Assembly: GCA_017615975.1 (NCBI GenBank) | Contig: JAFZYZ010000058.1 | Coordinates: forward strand, 1 to 41,821 | Direction of reading: 5' to 3' | Source: Clostridia bacterium | GTDB taxonomy: Bacteria > Bacillota > Clostridia > Christensenellales > Borkfalkiaceae | DNA length: 41,821 nucleotides | Shown: positions 40,468-41,821 of the stretch, in pieces | Layout: every line of letters starts with the position of its first letter | Position numbering within the stretch: position 1 is the first letter of the stretch | Made by a program: the position numbers and the translations under genes | Notes under the pieces: generated by a model | The model's input: only the letters and a program-made list of their open reading frames with translations | The model's database searches: none | Told to the model about the DNA's origin: nothing

Positions 40468-40681
40468 ATTCCACCGTGATATCGTCCGTTTCCGTTCTGC
40501 CTAACGCCAAACGGAAATTGCCTTTTTTTATTTCCACGGGCGTCTTAAAAGGTGCGATATTCATTACAGAAACGCTATCGCCAACTTTTATTCCCATTGA
40601 ATCAAGCCGTGCTTTAAGCGCGCCGCCGCTTATTTCTATAATTTTCACCTTTTCGCCTACTTTTGCTCCGCTTAATTTCAT
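40457..40681 (-). CDS. feoA: Ferrous iron transport protein FeoA
   Basis: A 74-residue SH3-like protein, the usual size. It aids FeoB, probably at the cytoplasmic side. The pattern GEKVKIIEISGG, LDSMGIKVGDSVSV and FRLALGRTETDDITVEY is typical. The gene overlaps feoB by 11 bases, and its leader holds a TATAAT and a palindrome. No clear GGAGG is seen before the ATG, only AAGATATACT, so translation may be modest. Confidence 0.92.
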   Translation of the reverse strand: MKLSGAKVGEKVKIIEISGGALKARLDSMGIKVGDSVSVMNIAPFKTPVEIKKGNFRLALGRTETDDITVEYDG

Positions 40682-40691
40682 AGTATATCTT

Positions 40692-40722
40692 ATTATAAAA
40701 AAGCCCCCGTTATGTAAAACGG
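40692..40722 (-). promoter_or_regulatory. feoA promoter with candidate metal-regulator operator
   Basis: On the minus strand a perfect -10 TATAAT (40692-40697) has a weak -35 (GTTTTA-like) 17 bases further. Between them lies an inverted repeat CCGTT-6-AACGG (40707-40711 and 40718-40722). A regulator bound there would block the promoter; the DtxR/MntR-type gene diverges from it. Confidence 0.55.
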
Positions 40723-40731
40723 CGGAATAAG

Positions 40732-40760
40732 TTGACTTTTTTTTATTACGATATTAAAAT
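40732..40760 (+). promoter_or_regulatory. Promoter of the DtxR/MntR-type gene
   Basis: -35 TTGACT (40732-40737), a 17-base spacer and -10 TAAAAT (40755-40760), followed by GGAAGG before the ATG. Confidence 0.75.
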
Positions 40761-40783
40761 ATAAGTTAAAGGAAGGGAAAATT

Positions 40784-41146
40784 ATGAAAATTCAGGAATC
40801 GGGCGAAATGTATTTAGAATCGGTTTTGGTTCTATCTAAAAGCAAAGGTGCGGTAAGGTCAATAGACGTTGCCGAATATCTTAAATATTCAAAGCCCAGC
40901 GTTTCACGCGCTATGAGTATATTGCGGGCGGAAAATTACATACAATTCGATAAAAGCGGGTATATTATTTTAACGGAAAAAGGGCGTATGGTTGCTGAAA
41001 AGATCTACGAACGGCACACCGTTTTAACCGAACTGTTAAAAGAAATAGGCGTATCCCCCGAAACGGCAACCGACGACGCTTGCAGAATCGAACACGTTAT
41101 TTCCGACGAAACCTTTAACGCTATAAAGAATAAAATTAACAAATAA
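40784..41146 (+). CDS. DtxR/MntR-family metal-dependent transcriptional regulator
   Basis: A 120-residue regulator without the C-terminal SH3-like domain, as in the short MntR group. The N-terminal winged helix (~5-65) has MYLESVLVLSKSKGAVRSID followed by VAEYLKYSKPSVSRAMSIL. The dimer and metal-binding part follows, with ERHTVLTELLKEIGV and DACRIEHVISDETF; E75, H77, E99 and H103-type positions fit metal ligands. Such proteins bind Fe(II) or Mn(II) and repress uptake genes. It diverges from feoAB, over a shared 100-base gap with a palindrome. Which metal it senses cannot be told from sequence; the feoAB partner suggests iron. Confidence 0.92.
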   Translation: MKIQESGEMYLESVLVLSKSKGAVRSIDVAEYLKYSKPSVSRAMSILRAENYIQFDKSGYIILTEKGRMVAEKIYERHTVLTELLKEIGVSPETATDDACRIEHVISDETFNAIKNKINK

Positions 41147-41160
41147 CGCAATTTAAATTA

Positions 41161-41205
41161 ATGCAGCCCCGAAGTTTTAACTTCGGGGCTGCATCTTTTT
41201 ATTAA
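41161..41205. terminator. Bidirectional terminator between the DtxR-type gene and rplQ
   Basis: A perfect 16-base stem (41161-41176 with 41179-41194; core GCAGCCCCGAAG) with a TT turn, followed on the plus strand by CTTTTTATT. The minus strand has a weaker A/T-rich tail. Confidence 0.9.
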
Positions 41206-41216
41206 CTTTTAATCGA

Positions 41217-41726
41217 TTAGTCAACGAGTTCTATAATCGCCATATCGGCAGCGTCGCCTTTACGCGGACCTAACTTATAAATTCTCGTATATCCGCCGCC
41301 TTGTCCTTTTTCTTCCTTTCTGGCAGCGTATTTCGGCGCGTATTCGTCGAAAATCTTTTCGATAAGCGGGCTCTTTACCGCACGCGTTCTCTTTTTGAAA
41401 TCCGCCTTGCTTTCTTTATAGCCCTTTACTTCCTGTAAATCGGCAACTAACGACATTATCTTTCTTCTTGCGTTAAGTTTCTTTACGCCGTCTTTGATAA
41501 GAGTTTTGGTCGTTTCCTTACCCTTACCGTCTTCAACCTTTACCTGCGTTTCAACCGTGTCGGTATAATTGTTTACCGCAAGCGTAATGATTTTAGCGCA
41601 ATAAGAAGCAACTTCTTTTGCTCTCGTTTCAGTCGTTTCTATCTTTCCATACCATAAAAGTGCGGAAGCCTGATTTTTAATAAGCGCCATTCTCTGAGTA
41701 GCGTTTAAGCCTAATTTTCTTGCCAT
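41217..41726 (-). CDS. rplQ: Large ribosomal subunit protein bL17, extended form
   Basis: bL17 lies near the exit tunnel of the 50S subunit. The N-terminus ARKLGLNATQRMALIKNQAS and TTETRAKEVASYCAKIITLA are typical (the usual form starts with RKLGR...HRKAML). The C-terminus with GGGYTRIYKLGPRKGDAADMAIIELVD, read as GGYTRIYKLGPRKGDAA, is also standard. At 169 residues it is about 45 longer than most L17. The extra length is in the middle: charged segments around VKVEDGKGKETTKTLIKDG and a Lys/Glu-rich stretch before YAPKYAARK. It starts three bases after rpoA, with its GGAGG inside the rpoA end, the standard order at the end of the alpha operon. Confidence 0.95.
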   Translation of the reverse strand: MARKLGLNATQRMALIKNQASALLWYGKIETTETRAKEVASYCAKIITLAVNNYTDTVETQVKVEDGKGKETTKTLIKDGVKKLNARRKIMSLVADLQEVKGYKESKADFKKRTRAVKSPLIEKIFDEYAPKYAARKEEKGQGGGYTRIYKLGPRKGDAADMAIIELVD

Positions 41727-41729
41727 TTT

Positions 41730-41821
41730 TTAGTCCTCCGTGTCCTGTAATTTCAAGCCATAACTTTCAAGTTTCAAAATCACTTCGTCAAGCGATTTCT
41801 TGCCGAGATTACGGACTTTTA
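41730..41821 (-). CDS. rpoA: RNA polymerase subunit alpha, C-terminal end (partial)
   Basis: Only the last 29 residues lie in the window; the gene continues past its end. They read KVRNLGKKSLDEVILKLESY and then GLKLQDTED, the helix-hairpin-helix end of the alpha C-terminal domain that touches UP elements and activators. The position just before rplQ is the standard arrangement. A short acidic tail ends the protein. Confidence 0.93.
   Translation of the reverse strand, partial: KVRNLGKKSLDEVILKLESYGLKLQDTED

Overview
The window is a stretch of a spore-forming, low-to-mid GC Bacillota (Clostridia-like) chromosome, probably from an uncultured lineage. The signs are spoIIE, a SpoVB-like flippase, meso-diaminopimelate dehydrogenase, a Bacillota-type Na/Pi cotransporter and FeoB, sharp sigma-A promoters (TTGACA-17/18-TATAAT), strong GGAGG-type ribosome sites and tRNA genes that encode CCA. 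The host genes are mid-GC. The first 2.8 kb is much more AT-rich and looks acquired and decayed.

Layout. (1) 1-2756 is a decayed accessory patch: the start of a large serine recombinase, a 5'-truncated ABC/SMC-type ATPase fused out of frame to a 3'-truncated small gene, and an IS3-family transposase. It lies directly beyond the 3' end of ssrA. (2) 2810-5884, minus strand: smpB-metY-metA-ssrA, so both parts of trans-translation flank a two-gene methionine pathway. (3) 6016-10147, minus: pgk-tpiA-gpmI, then secG from its own promoter. (4) 10263-11927: a Na/Pi cotransporter with a PhoU-like tail. (5) 12035-15573, minus: SpoVB-like flippase, dus, a nitrilase-fold protein that appears to have lost its catalytic triad, and trmL. 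(6) ddh (minus) and spoIIE (plus) diverge. (7) 19202-25171, minus: argS-gph-HI0933-type flavoprotein-rho-orphan DNA methyltransferase. ychF diverges from argS. (8) An SPFH/zinc-ribbon protein, tRNA-Gly(CCC), then an amino-sugar operon (stand-alone GlmU acetyltransferase domain-glmM-glmS). (9) tRNA-Ala(GGC) and degV. (10) A polyamine-type ABC operon headed by its XRE-cupin regulator (regulator-potA-potB-potC-potD). (11) feoA-feoB-small acidic ORF, diverging from a DtxR/MntR-type regulator. (12) rplQ and the last codons of rpoA.

How the genes work together. Most are core functions: glycolysis, translation, ribosome rescue, tRNA modification, cell-wall precursors, transcription termination and sporulation. 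Regulation can be read from sequence at several points: near-consensus promoters, perfect-stem terminators, AGTTTA-type operator candidates in the XRE-cupin leader, and a palindrome inside the feoA promoter facing the DtxR-type regulator.

I did not find a clearly new multi-gene defence or biosynthetic system. The best leads are the degenerate nitrilase-fold protein among RNA-modification genes, the methyltransferase coupled to rho, the stand-alone GlmU acetyltransferase, the smpB-metYA-ssrA arrangement with an unusual tag peptide, and the decayed island beside ssrA. All family calls come from reading motifs by eye; no database search was run.
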